Notes under the pieces: model-generated | Told to the model about the DNA's origin: nothing | Seen by the model: only the letters and a program-made list of their open reading frames with translations | Database searches by the model: none | Shown here: piece after piece, positions 26,201-36,597 of the stretch | Layout of the letters: each line of letters begins with the position of its first letter | How positions within the stretch are numbered: the stretch's first letter is position 1 | Translations under genes and position numbers: made by a program | Origin: Engraulis encrasicolus | Lineage: Eukaryota > Chordata > Actinopteri > Clupeiformes > Engraulidae | DNA: 64,000 nucleotides | Direction: 5' to 3' | NCBI RefSeq assembly: GCF_034702125.1 | Contig: NC_085868.1 | Coordinates: 45,810,328 to 45,874,327 of the forward strand

Positions 26201-27762
26201 GAGCTGCCTGCAGATCAGCAAAGGAGCAAGAGGTGGCTAATGGTGACTTCCCCTTCCTACAAAGCCCTGAAGTCGATGATGATGGACACTCGCTTCCTCA
26301 AAGACTTGCAACAGATGACACTATTCAAACATACAGGTATGTGTGTGATACTAATGGTAAATAGTGACATCATGAAAGTTATGGGTGAGACTGTGAATAG
26401 GCTCTGGAGTTTTCCACCACACAATAACAGCACTTGTATCCATCATGTATTTTATACACCTTTACTAATCCACAATAATAGTCATGGCACAGTCATAGTA
26501 AATCACACATCCAATTGTCTTTTTTCCACTGTAAATCTTGGTGGTAAATTTCTGCCACTCATAAAACTAATTGATCCAGGTGTTTCTCTTTGGATCAATC
26601 ATCTAAGGAAAGATAAAGACTTCCCAGAGATTTCCGGAATTATCACATTATGAGTCTAGGGGGTTTAGCACCAAATTCTCAAACTTTACCAGGTTTAAAA
26701 AATTCCACATACACAGGTGGGACTATCCATTGTGGGAAGAAAGGCTGTGAACGGCCGGGGGTGGGGAGGGATTTAGAGATGGGCAGTTTACCCCCTATTG
26801 ACATGAGGACAGTAGGTAAAAAGGCCATCTTCAGGGAGGACTGACACTTTGTACCAACAACTGAAATGCCAAAGTAAAGCAAAACATAAAGGATGAGATT
26901 AAATTGCCAATGCGAATAGGAAACATGTCTGATATTCTTTCAACACATTGAAAGTAAAACTGGAATGCATTACCGTCACCACAGTGTTTCCTAATTATGT
27001 TTTCATGTGTTTCAGGACAACTTGAGGTGTTTCATAATTCCCTCTTGAAGTATTGCCCAAAGCGACTTCATTTTGAATATCCAGCAATGAAGGCACGCAC
27101 TATGCTAGCAGTGATGGACCACAACGAGAATCACGAAACAGAACGGGAACAAGCAAGAGCAGCAGGAGGTTGGTACTCCGGTACTATAAGTACCACACTA
27201 CTGAAATAGTGTAATAACAGCGGTATCACAGATCTGCCCTCCAAACATGATCATGACCACATCATTTCAAGTTTTCAGGAAAAACATACCAGGGAGATAG
27301 TGCCCAAACATGGGTGACCTCATAATGCTACAAATGATAATGATATTTTTGACCGTATATATTCCCTTTTTTAAAAACTAAAAAAACCTGGCCTCTCAAG
27401 ACCATAACTCGAACAAATGTGTAATGTGATGCATTTACAAGTGACCACGTTCTGTATTTTGACCTCCTTTGTTCATATTCATTTCAGGCCTTCCGAAAAC
27501 AAATGTTGTCCACAAAAGGCAATCAGGCCGTTGGATTTCAAGACCGATCTATGTTGAGACAACACAGAAATTCAGGGAGGATCTCATGGAACGAGTGCTT
27601 GAGAGACGGCGTGACCCCTCAGTCCGACCCAAGGACAAGGCATTTCATATGCCAATCCCTCAACTGGCAGCCAACATTGCTCGTGTGCCAAAGCCCAGCA
27701 AAGAGGATGCCAGGAAATCACACACCTCAAGATTCCAAGGCCCACCACAGAAGGAGGACTAA
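22107..27762 (+). CDS. THAP-domain transposase (Kolobok-like), nine exons
   Basis: Exons 22107-22388, 23527-23712, 23815-23880, 24130-24831, 24951-25137, 25853-25974, 26108-26336, 27016-27168 and 27488-27762 join in one frame to give 733 residues. All introns are GT..AG. Residues 1-90 form a THAP zinc finger (C5, C10, W35, C56, H59, F60, P78), which should bind the inverted repeats. A Ser/Thr/Pro-rich linker follows, then a Cys/His cluster (C256, C259, C272, C273, C283, H287, C294). The likely RNase-H-like catalytic core has GDGR with D380, TDRH with D447, FDPWH with D468, and LEVFHN with E595 before a KYCPKR motif (603-608). Which acids are catalytic is inference. It presumably cuts the element at TTAA sites in the nucleus. 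The start is the first ATG before the THAP CxxxxC. The gene looks intact. Confidence 0.9.
22417..22917 (+). repeat. Tandem duplication inside transposase intron 1
   Basis: Two units of about 250 bp (22417-22664 and 22665-22917) are nearly identical, each beginning GGGAAGTGAAGCCTAG. The short ORFs here are intronic repeats of each other and not exons. Confidence 0.9.
23227..23297. repeat. (GT)n microsatellite in transposase intron 1
   Basis: Pure GT tract. A short AT tract (about 23740-23760) lies in the next intron. Confidence 0.95.
25156..25596. mobile_element. hAT MITE in transposase intron 5
   Basis: Termini CAGGGGTCAGGAACC and GGTTCCTGACCCCTG are flanked by TGTTAGTC (25148-25155 and 25597-25604), a perfect 8-bp target duplication. 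It sits 10 bp after the exon-5 donor region and disturbs neither splice site. The AGAGCCAT/ATGGCTC motifs are subterminal repeats typical of this MITE group. Confidence 0.93.
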
Positions 27763-27987
27763 CTGGGTGTCAGTGGCTACCACATATTTTTGAAAGACCT
27801 CTTCAATTGACTTGTTGTTTTGTTGTGTTTGTTTTTTTTCTCCTTTTCTTTGCACTTGGTCTTCAGAATGTCTACTGCAAAAGTAACATGTATAATACAG
27901 TAACCGGGTTCAGTATCAGTTGGTGTGAGGGTTTTTCCACCATACTGCTTACCATTTTCTATTCTTGTAAATTCTATTCTTGTAAAT

Positions 27988-27993
27988 AATAAA
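27988..27993 (+). promoter_or_regulatory. Polyadenylation signal of transposase gene
   Basis: AATAAA lies about 225 bp after the transposase stop. It is the only good signal on this strand before the opposing gene. Confidence 0.6.
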
Positions 27994-28198
27994 ATACTCT
28001 TTATAGTAGTATGGTTTGACTGAGATTCTTTTCTTATTTCACTATGAGGTCAAATACACCAAGTGTAAGCTTTTTTACATGTTATGTAGGCAACCTGTTC
28101 ATTGTGATAAATTGCGTTTTGCCAAGTGTCAGACTTCATGTAAATTTGAACTTATCTTACAGATAAAAGAAAGAAGCAAAGTAACAGTGTGCTACAAG

Positions 28199-28204
28199 TT
28201 TATT
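28199..28204 (-). promoter_or_regulatory. Polyadenylation signal of P2X7-like gene
   Basis: TTTATT on the plus strand reads AATAAA on the minus strand, about 215 bp beyond the minus-strand stop. The two genes' 3' ends thus face each other about 200 bp apart. Confidence 0.55.
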
Positions 28205-28415
28205 TACATATAAATGGTATTTACAGACAGAAATGTTGTCGTCCTTCTGTAACTTCAAGGAAATACACAGGCGCTGGCTAACCATCAAAGCCCCCGCCTA
28301 TTCATGTTGGTAGTTCTAGGTTCTAGGTCTATACAGACTGACAAAGGTCAGCGTGAGCCATCAGAAGCGTCCCACTCCCAAAACAGCCCACAGCCAAGTT
28401 ACAAGTCCAGTGTAT

Positions 28416-29114
28416 CTACAGATCCGCAGCTTCCTGCACTTCTTGGAATCCATGGTACACACCGGACTCGGAGGGGTATCGCTGCCGTATAGCCTCGACG
28501 ACACATGATGGTAAGGGTTTGCGATGTCCTCTTCCTAGAGTTTCACCGCGCAGTCCCCATTCCAGCACTATTCGGTAGGACACCAATCTCTGTTGACTAA
28601 GGGAACAGGGAGATGATAAATAAATGTAGGCCTACTGACAAACGATGGGATTACAAACATGGTGCAATGGTTTCAGACAGTAGCCTACTTACTCTGAGGA
28701 TAGCTGGCCATCAGGCCCACTGGGCGTGTGTCGTTTTTTCCAGTTGATTTTGTCACGTCTGAAGAAGAAGTCCACAACTGATGGGTGAATCATTGCAGCA
28801 AAGGCATCTGTTGCGGCGATACATTGCGTCGTGTCTTCTAATTGAACAGGAGGTAGCACCTGGTCCCATTCGGTACAGCAGAAACTCTCTTCCTCTGTTG
28901 ACATTTGCGCACAGTAGTTACACTGGCACCACCAAGTGCTGTTTGCCCGTGTCCTCATGGTGCCCCCAGCCGGTTCATCTTCCTGCGTTTCTTCCCTCTC
29001 CCGGTCCATTTGTGCTAGCTCCTCCTCGGTATATTCCGGTTCAAACAGATATGGCTCCGGATCCGCCACAAGCCAGTCGTCAGCATCGACGTCCTCCATT
29101 TGAAAATGTTCCAT
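28416..29114 (-). CDS. P2X7 cytoplasmic (ballast)-domain-like protein carried by transposon
   Basis: Two exons, 29114-28693 and 28596-28416, joined at a GTAAGT donor and a CCCTTAG acceptor, give a 200-residue protein. Residues 1-50 are very acidic and unlike P2X7. From residue 61 it has the Cys-rich pattern WWCQCNYC...FCC (C63, C65, C68, C79, C80), C98, then a W154/G155 segment, LPSC (169-172), and an IRQRYPS..G.Y.GF ending. This order matches the zinc- and nucleotide-binding C-terminal domain known from P2X7 receptors. There is no transmembrane segment or channel domain, so it is not a receptor. Its role is unknown; it may help the transposase or interact with host factors. The start is the only upstream in-frame ATG, about 80 bp inside the right inverted repeat. 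The unspliced frame would lose the diagnostic C-terminal half, so the splice is well supported. Confidence 0.87.
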
Positions 29115-29200
29115 TGTTAAATGCTGTAAACTTCAGCAAATTCTCTCCACACGCTGTATCTTCCTGACTGTGTTATCACGCTGGTTATATTGACGGAAGT

Positions 29201-29587
29201 AAGGGGGGCGGGGAGGTGTAAAAATCAGAAGTGAACGTATCAATGCACTGTCGAAGCGCGCAGAAGGTATTACTACGCCTGCGTTTATAGTACACACTTT
29301 CCACAGCATAGAGAAAGCCTCGTTTGAATTTGCGCAACCAAGCTTTGTTTCATGTTACTGGTCATATAAACCTACGTTAACAGGAAAAACGTGGAAGACT
29401 TTGGTCGCATCTAACTACAGCCCCGAAACATACTGGTAGCAATACTGGGCCTAGCCACAAATGCTAGCAGGAGTGGCAGCGCGTCTGGCTGACTGGGAGG
29501 TCGCACAGCGCTCGGACATAGACGTATCATCTCGTCTCACCTCTGGGAAGAACATATTCAAGTATGAAATTGCGGTGGTCTGTTCCT
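29201..29587 (-). repeat. Right terminal inverted repeat
   Basis: Reverse complement of 21612-22003, ending TGTTCCT before TTAA. It probably provides the promoter for the P2X7-like gene. Confidence 0.92.
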
Positions 29588-29591
29588 TTAA

Positions 29592-29912
29592 GAAGAGCAC
29601 ACACAATCGAATCGAATTAACACAATCGAAAGTAGCCTATAGCCAAATATTTTAATTAAATTCGGGCGGTTGGTTGAATCATTCAAATAGCCTATATAGC
29701 CTAGGCTTATAGCCTATATCCCCACCACAAAAAATTATGAAATAATGAAAACAAATTATACTCTGTAGCCGCCTTAACAATAGAAGTAGGCCTAATTAGG
29801 CCTATTAATGAATACGTTTGCCAAAAAAATTAGGCCTAAGCAAAAAAAAAAAAAAGAATTTCCCACGGCACTAGTGTGCCACGGCACAGTGGTTGGGAAA
29901 CACTTATCATAC
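29592..29912. other. AT-rich spacer between Kolobok element and solo LTR
   Basis: No gene. Several TAGGCCTA motifs, a poly-A run, and a short GTGGTTGGGAAACAC phrase resembling one terminus of a hAT MITE (about 29889-29903) are visible. Confidence 0.5.
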
Positions 29913-31022
29913 TGTCACAGGTGGGGGGTGCGCGTTTGACAGCGGCACCCCCACTTAATACCAACTACCCCGAGGAGCATTGTACACATCAGGAAACACC
30001 AAGACAACAAAGTCATTTAAATCAAGTATTTATTTTCTATTTGGAGACATAGTTCTGTATGCATGTGTGTGTGTGTGTGCGCGTGTGTGTGTGGATGTGT
30101 AACCAGTTCTCTGTCCGCGGGGTCCTTAATGGTCCAATGTCTCTGATCAGCACCTCAAACCTCTCACTCGGTCCGTGCGCATCGTAGCCTCCGACAGGTT
30201 GGGCGGGGCCACCTGGCTCGTCTGGGCACGCGGAGGCGGATCAGCTGGTGGAGATAGGAGAAGGGTAAACAGGCTTCCAGTCTCTGAATTCGTATGAATA
30301 ACGCACAGGGGGATGCTAACTCCCATCACCAATTGTGAATAAAATAGGCCTACACAGCACGAGTAACTAAGCTACTTATTTAAAGGAGCACACGTGAGCA
30401 GCACAGCAACCAACACAGCACACATAAAACGATGGTGTAGGGGTGGCCATCCTCGCTGCGCAAAAAGTCTTTTCCGATCGTGCATTCGCTGGGTCCGGGA
30501 GTGAGAGAGTGAGTGAGTGACAGACAGAGCGGGCCAGGGGCAGCGCACACAGCGGGGAGGAGGCTTCAAGGTGAAGGCTATGGTGACCAGGCGTGGCACT
30601 TAACTTCGGTGGTGAGCGTCCTCCACCACCAGCTTTCCAACGCAACCTCTTCGTGACTCTGGCCGCAAACCTCGTTCAGGCAATATGCCGTCCGCGCCAT
30701 TCGTAGTCGTCTGTTGCTTGTGTCGTCCAAAGGGCCGAACGCGTGCCCCATCTTCTCCTGGCCCCATCCGGATACCGGCGTGCAGCTCACCCCCCTCCCA
30801 AGGCTGCCCCCCGGCCGCGGTAGTCTCTCCGACCCTTCTCTCGTGCGGTAGCTGTGCGTCTCGTCCTCCTCCGGATCCTCCTCGCCATCTTGCCACCTGC
30901 ATTCAAAAAGCCCACACCCACCCCGTACACCCAATCACCTTTCTCCCTCTTCCCATTGGCACCTGCAAACATTTGCAATCAGTGAGAATAACAGTTAGTC
31001 CAAGTTTGTCACCCCCGTGACA
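29913..31022 (-). mobile_element. Solo LTR of a retrotransposon (probably Gypsy-like)
   Basis: The 1110-bp unit begins TGTCAC and ends GTGACA on the plus strand and is flanked by ATAC (29909-29912 and 31023-31026), a 4-bp duplication. On the minus strand it starts TGTCACGGGGGTGAC and has an AATAAA about 90 bp before its 3' end, as an LTR should. No gag, pol or env reading frame is present, so only a solo LTR remains after recombination. Its GC-rich middle produces overlapping ORFs that I do not accept as genes. Confidence 0.75.
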
Positions 31023-31084
31023 ATACGACTGCTGTGTTTTTAAAAAAGAAAAGGCAGTGCACAGCCTTTTGTGACACGTCGTGG

Positions 31085-31960
31085 TGTGACAGGTTATCCA
31101 GCCTCCAAAGAAGCAGTCATAAGTGTTCACAATCCGTTCCTGGCATGAATGCAGAATAATAAAATCAAATCACAGTCGACTGGCGGTCTTGTTTAGGGCT
31201 CACGCGTGTGTTATTATCAAATGCCCAATGTTACGTGCAATGTCGTCGCCAAATTTAATATTCGATCTCTCTCATGCTGGCGTTACGGGACACACTTAAT
31301 TACAATGGTGTTCCTGTCTGATTGAGTCGGTTTTAATTGTCTTTACCGGTTCAAATTGTAGGTATGCAAACTCCTGAGGATAGCCTACCCGTTCCTGACT
31401 TGAATAATGCCGAAATAAGTTAGGGACGGATTGGGAGACGGTGAATGAAAGACGGTGAATGAAAGACGAGTTTAAAAAGTCGAGTTTAAATTCACATGGT
31501 GGTCTTGTTTAGGGCGCACACTTCTGTTATTATCAAATGCCCAATGTTACGTGCAACACAATGTCGTCGCCAAATTTAAAATTCGATCTCTCTCATGCTG
31601 GCATTACGGGACACACTTAATTACAATGGTGTTCCTGTCTGATTGACTCGGTTTTAATTGTCTTTACCGGTTCAAATTGTAGTAGGTATGCAAACTCTGT
31701 ATCCTGAGGATACCCGTTCCTGGCTTGAATAGTGCCGAAATAAGTTAGGGACGGATTGGGAGACGGTGAATGCAAGACAGAAAAAAAGTCGAGTTTAAAT
31801 TCACATTGTGGTCTTGTTTAGGGCTCACACTTGTGTTATTATCAAATGCCCTATCAAATACCCAATGCTAAATAAAACATGCAATTTGCTGACTGTATTT
31901 CTACTACTACTAAAACTGGGGGACGGGCAAGGACGGAAGCACAAATAGACCACAGACACA
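31085..31960 (+). repeat. Satellite-like cassettes, right of the LTR
   Basis: Three units spaced about 310 bp apart each start CTTGTTTAGGGC(T/G)CAC (about 31189, 31503 and 31811). They contain TACGGGACACACTTAATTAC and TTGTCTTTACCGGTTC and share these with 20838-21340. Small differences between units indicate a tandem array with partial homogenisation. Confidence 0.8.
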
Positions 31961-32191
31961 GGCAGACGCTGCTCTGCAAAAGCGGTGCTATACTGCCCCC
32001 CGCATTCCGAATGGCCACAGGGTGTAATGATCACGGTACGCTGCCGCGGTGCGGCACGGTAATGAGCAGATTGAAGTTACACCATCTGTACCTCTACAGT
32101 ATTATCTATCAATTTTCAACTTTCACTAACTACCCTAGCCTTAGATGAAAGCAGAATTTAGTTTCTTTCACACACACACACACGCACACGC

Positions 32192-32246
<55 letters not shown>

Positions 32247-34453
32247 GGCACTCAAATGCCACATGTGTCATATGGGGCACTGACGTTTAGTGCATCGTGC
32301 ACACAGTGTTATTTAGTGTGTAGTGTCGAGGGAAAGTTTGGGCAGCGCACTTAATTTTCAGTATGAGCACCCTACGCACTGAAACATAGTGCCGGAAGTG
32401 CACAAGAGTACCATTTGAGACACAGAAACACACTTCTCCTTTTTTATGTTGCAGCATGTTCAACGTAGCCTGGTGATGTCATCTTACGTACTTACATTCA
32501 AAGACTTCGGCTCCTTACATAGTCTGGCCCAACCCCCCTAGCTCGGTTTGCTCACGGTTCTGCCAATCAGCAAACAGTTAAGAGTGGTGACACAGAAGTC
32601 ACCTGCGAAGTCCGTTACTGATTGGCTAAGTTAACACTATTCACACTTTTGTCTTGCTATTTGTATGCTTTGGCAACACTGTATCGTAACAGTCATGCTA
32701 ATAAAGCACAATTTGAATTTGAATTTGAATTCAAAACTCCAATTAATTTAAATTGCGGAGTAAGGTCAGACCATCTCCCACCCTCCATGGAAACAGATTC
32801 CTCTGAGCTTGTTCCAGACTGTGTGACGGAGTCAACAATCGGCTTTCACTCAGGCTATGTTCAACGGGCCATGCCACAACTATGGATATGAAAAGGTCAC
32901 TGAAGTAAACATTAACAATGACCTTTCAGTGAACTGTGAACAAAGTGAATCTCCATGGAAAATCATCTAGAAGTTAATGTGTGATCGATCGATCAGTAAA
33001 GACGTTAAATGAAATCATAATGGAAAACATTAAAATGTTCAAATATCATTCAAATATTCTGACATTTCTGTCATTCACAGCAGTCAATGCTGTTTTGTTT
33101 TGAAGGAAGATGTACTGTCAGCCAGCAAGCAAAATAATGCCACTATCCAGTGATTTTAGGTGAAGTCTTGAGCAGGTCGTGACCAGGGATGTCCTTCAGC
33201 GGGGTAAAGTGTGAATGACCGAACGAATGAACGAACACTGGGTGGTGCCATTACCTTGAATTTCTTTGAATTTAATCTACACCACCCATTGAAAGTACAT
33301 ACAACACCACCACCTAGTGTTCGTATTATGGCATTACTTTGAATTGAAATTCTTTCCATTCGGAATTTCGTACAAGCCTGGTCAACAGCCACCCCATGTA
33401 TAGGGTGCCCACACCTAGTCCGATTTATGACAATATATGGCTGGGGGGCTCCGTTGGAGTTGATTGTTCATAGGACCCAAATTATGCTGCAACTTCCTTG
33501 GTCATGAAACAGATGAATCAATCAGCTACAATGTTCTATAAAGGTCACCCCTACATTAAGGCCCGGTCACATTTACAAAGATAATATATAAAGATATCTA
33601 GTTTAAAAAAAATAAAATAATAGTTTTATAACTCAAGTGAACACTGGGGTCTTCACATTTAAACTACTGTATAATTACAACGCCATGCCAAAATATATTT
33701 GGATCCCTTTCAAAGAAATGTTCTGGACCAGCATGTCAGATTTCATGAAATGTACAGACGTCACACTGTCTGATTGCTGATGTTTGCAAGAAGCGTGCAC
33801 TACGTATAATTAGCCATTGATGACGGAAATATTACAGTTATCTATTCTTATCAGCTTTGATCCCACCATTTCCTTAACAACCTGAACCTTCTGAGCTCAT
33901 GATCATCATACGGTAGGTTGGAAGATTTATAGATAGTGAAATCACAAGACTGGCTTCATAAAAGGCAGAAGGATACCACACATTGGTAAAAGGTGTACTG
34001 TCTAATATTTTTAGTGGTTTATTTCCAGAACTTATGCTGCCCATTCAGAATGGATATGGCCATTTACAGTGTAAATCAAGCTCATGAGTCATGACTTTTC
34101 CACATCCTGTCCAGGAGGTGTTTTGGCAGCACGCATAAACTACGAGGTTCAGGAATAACTTCTTCCTGACCCCCCACAGTGAACACCACTAAAATCCAGG
34201 TTACAGAATAATGTATTGTAACGTTACTTAACATTGTAACTAAGTAAATATTACAGACTTTTGCCCTTGAATGCCTTGTACTTTGTTACAGCTAAAAGTG
34301 ATGCATTACAGTAATTAATTACTTTTGTAATGAGTTACTCCCAACACTGGCAGCAGCACAGTTTCAATGAGCAGCATAGTTGCAATACTCTGCCCCCCAT
34401 CCTACACAGTGCACCTTTAAATCATTTTAACCTGGGATTGGCAGCTTTTAGAG
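31961..34453. other. Intergenic stretch without a supported gene
   Basis: It contains a (CA)n tract (32167-32243), a short inverted-repeat element beginning CACTCAAATG (about 32249-32420) whose relative lies at 17290-17395, and decayed parts of the TTAA MITE family (about 34005-34060 and 34350-34425). No exon or protein family was recognised. Confidence 0.5.
32167..32243. repeat. (CA)n microsatellite
   Basis: CA tract with a few CG interruptions near its start. Confidence 0.95.
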
Positions 34454-34772
34454 CAGGGGTGCTCAACTGGCGGACCCAGGTCCGGATGCGGACCCAAACG
34501 CAATGTCATCTGGACCAAGACAAAATCCATCTGTATTTAATATGTATAAATTATACATGAGATTTCGCTGCAATGCGATCTATAGGTGTATTTTGCCAGT
34601 CTTATGACAAATAAAAGTATCATCACTATGACAACTCAGTGAGTGAGCAAGAGGCCAGTGCGGCCAGCGAGTGAGGCTATTTTCTGCATCGGTCCGTAGC
34701 GACTTTTTTGGACCCTGGAAACATACGAAATTTGGTGAGTGGACCTTTTCAGTTTCTAGTTGAGCACCCCTG
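34454..34772. mobile_element. hAT MITE with TTTTAGAG target duplication
   Basis: Termini CAGGGGTGCTCAACT and AGTTGAGCACCCCTG are perfect inverted repeats. The 8-bp TTTTAGAG lies on both sides (34446-34453 and 34773-34780). No coding capacity. Confidence 0.95.
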
Positions 34773-34914
34773 TTTTAGAGTAATGCACATACGTAAAATC
34801 TTACCGCTAAAAATCTCACTCCAGTACCACAGCATCTCAACAGAAGACATGTTTGTATGAAGGGATATAATAATACTCTGATAAAAAGAGAGACAAAAGT
34901 CTGCTGCAACCAGG

Positions 34915-35030
34915 ATTTTTAGCTCTCACTTATTTTTTATTTTACCGTGACGTTTCGGGTAGAAACCCTTTCTTAAAAATAAAAAATAAGTGGGAGCTAA
35001 AAATCCTGGTTGCATCTGTCTTTGTCCTCT
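34915..35030. repeat. Inverted repeat forming a hairpin
   Basis: GCAACCAGGATTTTTAGCTC (from 34916) pairs with GAGCTAAAAATCCTGGTTGC (ending about 35013), around a GACGTTTCGGG core. The arms share an AATAAAAAATAAG-type extension. Related hairpins with a CGTTTCG core occur at 38035-38808. Confidence 0.8.
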
Positions 35031-35379
35031 CTTTATCTGGCTATTTATTGGTCCTGCTCCCAGGTCAGGCAATTGGGTGTGTGAGCTTTTACCTTCAACT
35101 CAATATAATAATCTCACCCTTAATGGGAGCATAGGTACCCTTTAATGGTGATTGTTAAAGCATAAAGTGGTGAGTAAAGGTTGGATGCAGATCTTGAGAT
35201 AAGGAGAGAGGAGATATCAGAGGAATTCAGAGGAACACTTAAGCATTAAATCCTCATTAATCTATTGCTGATTAGTTGATTGTCCTCAACATGAGGCCAA
35301 AGATCAGTGAGAACCTTATGACTGCAGTGTCACATTTTCAATACTGTGTGATGAAGTGGTCCACACACTGGGCATTAGC

Positions 35380-35720
35380 TACAAAAATATCAACTTTATT
35401 TCATTTTCATAAACGGCAACAACATTTTCAATACTAGAAATGCACTCAGAGAACAGACCTCTGTCAAGGAAGCTGTTTGATAGAACATTTCACTATGTTA
35501 CACTACTTTTCCCCAAGTCTTTCTGCCTTGTTTTTCAAGTTAGAAAATGGAATGTCAAAATTCACACTATCCCGCAATGGTGGTTAAAAAATTCCTCGAT
35601 CAGGACCATCCAAATCACCACCAAAATTGAATTACTTGTTCCTTTTGTAATTTCCAAAAACTTCACAAAGTTTCATCAAAATCCGTTCATAACTTTTTGA
35701 GTTATCCTGCTCGGTAGACC
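35380..35720 (+). repeat. Decayed dispersed repeat
   Basis: The sequence around 35430-35570 matches 3080-3230 in reverse orientation. The 3' part has an AAAATCCGTTCATAACTTTTTGAG phrase of a kind common in animal interspersed repeats (shortened here to the key words). I cannot name the family. Confidence 0.5.
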
Positions 35721-35954
35721 TGGTATTTGAAAATGTGTGGTTACGGCCCAGTGCAGCAACATAGGTGGACATGTGAAGGTGACCCCTGGTGGGAGGTGGA
35801 TGTAACAAGGGCTCGGCAAATAAGTTTGGTCCCAGGCTAACTTTTTGTCTGACAATAGCATCGCAGACCATGGTCATGCTTTTCCACGGGGGTAAAAAGT
35901 TATCATAAATAAAGTAGTTCTAGGCCAGTAAATGATCCCGTGTCGTCCTCAAAA

Positions 35955-36597
35955 GCGACTCCCTGCCAGAAACCGACTGACTTCATGGAATAACCCCCTG
36001 TAACTCTGGACAACAGAGGGTCAGCTGCATCACTGAGTGCGTCTTAATATGCGACCTTGCCTCCTCCACTTGCGCTTGTCTCCTCGTCCCGCCTCCTGGC
36101 TCCTCCTCCGTGGAGAAAACGATAAAGTTTCCCAGCTGTCAGTCTAGCCACAACAATTTTTGAGGGACTGTTTTTCATTCACCATCCCAATTGCAAAAGA
36201 GAAAAAGACTCTACATTTGAGCTTTTGCAAGATATTGAAATATAATGCTGTTGTCAGTGATGTCATCATGACGAGGAGCAAGTGGAGGAGGCAAGTGGAG
36301 GAGGCAAGGTCGCATATTAAGACGCACTCAATTTCACTGTACAGCTGGCACCCTCCACTGTCACCCCAGAGTATTGCCCTTTTGAATCCTGATTTAAAGG
36401 GGGCAGTCATATTCTTGCAACCGCTTAGTTACGAGTTAAGTCAGGATTGCAAAGGGCAATACACACCAAAATGTATGGGGTGACAGTGGAGGGTGCCCAG
36501 TGTGTGTACAGTGAAATTGACTCAGCTGACCCTCTGTTGTCCGGAGTTACAGGGGGTTGTTCCATGAAGTCAGTCGTTTTCTGGCGGGGAGTCGCTT
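35955..36597. mobile_element. Composite of nested inverted-repeat elements
   Basis: The outer arms (about 35955-36028 and 36523-36597) are inverted repeats containing CAGAGGGTCAGCTG. Inside lie two adjacent inverted-repeat units. One (about 36034-36328) has GTGCGTCTTAATATGCGACC termini and shares its interior with 62540-62814. The other (about 36331-36520) has CACTGTACAGCTGGCACCCT-type termini. This implies successive insertions into the outer element. Confidence 0.75.

Larger units (their letters stand above)
21612..29587 (+). mobile_element. Autonomous Kolobok-like DNA transposon with two genes
   Basis: This 7976-bp element is flanked by TTAA (21608-21611 and 29588-29591). It has about 390-bp terminal inverted repeats beginning AGGAACAGACCACCGC, diverged by only a few positions. 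It carries a spliced THAP-domain transposase gene on the plus strand (22107-27762) and a spliced P2X7-ballast-like gene on the minus strand (28416-29114). The genes converge, and each starts about 80-105 bp inside its own inverted repeat. TTAA targets together with a THAP transposase define the Kolobok superfamily. Both frames are open through all predicted splices, suggesting recent or ongoing activity. A 441-bp hAT MITE has inserted into one intron. Confidence 0.9.

Noticed and set aside
26126..26653. A single 175-aa ORF as a stand-alone gene
   Set aside because: Only its first part (to 26336) is exonic. The rest runs into the intron past a good GTATGT donor, and the spliced frame continues at 27016.
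28689..28692. Stop codon directly after the minus-strand ORF as the true end of the P2X7-like protein
   Set aside because: A GTAAGT donor sits at this stop, and splicing to 28596 adds a 60-residue segment with the diagnostic LPSC and IR..YP..G.Y.GF motifs.
21612..29587. piggyBac assignment from the TTAA target
   Set aside because: The encoded transposase has a THAP finger and GDGR/TDRH motifs, and the termini begin AGGAAC and not CCC, which fits Kolobok better.
30578..31020. Overlapping ORFs on both strands in GC-rich sequence
   Set aside because: They lie entirely inside the solo LTR, overlap each other on both strands and match no gag, pol or other family that I recognise.
36160..36483. 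107-aa ORF
   Set aside because: It spans several nested MITEs and is not conserved as protein in the related copy at 62540-62814.
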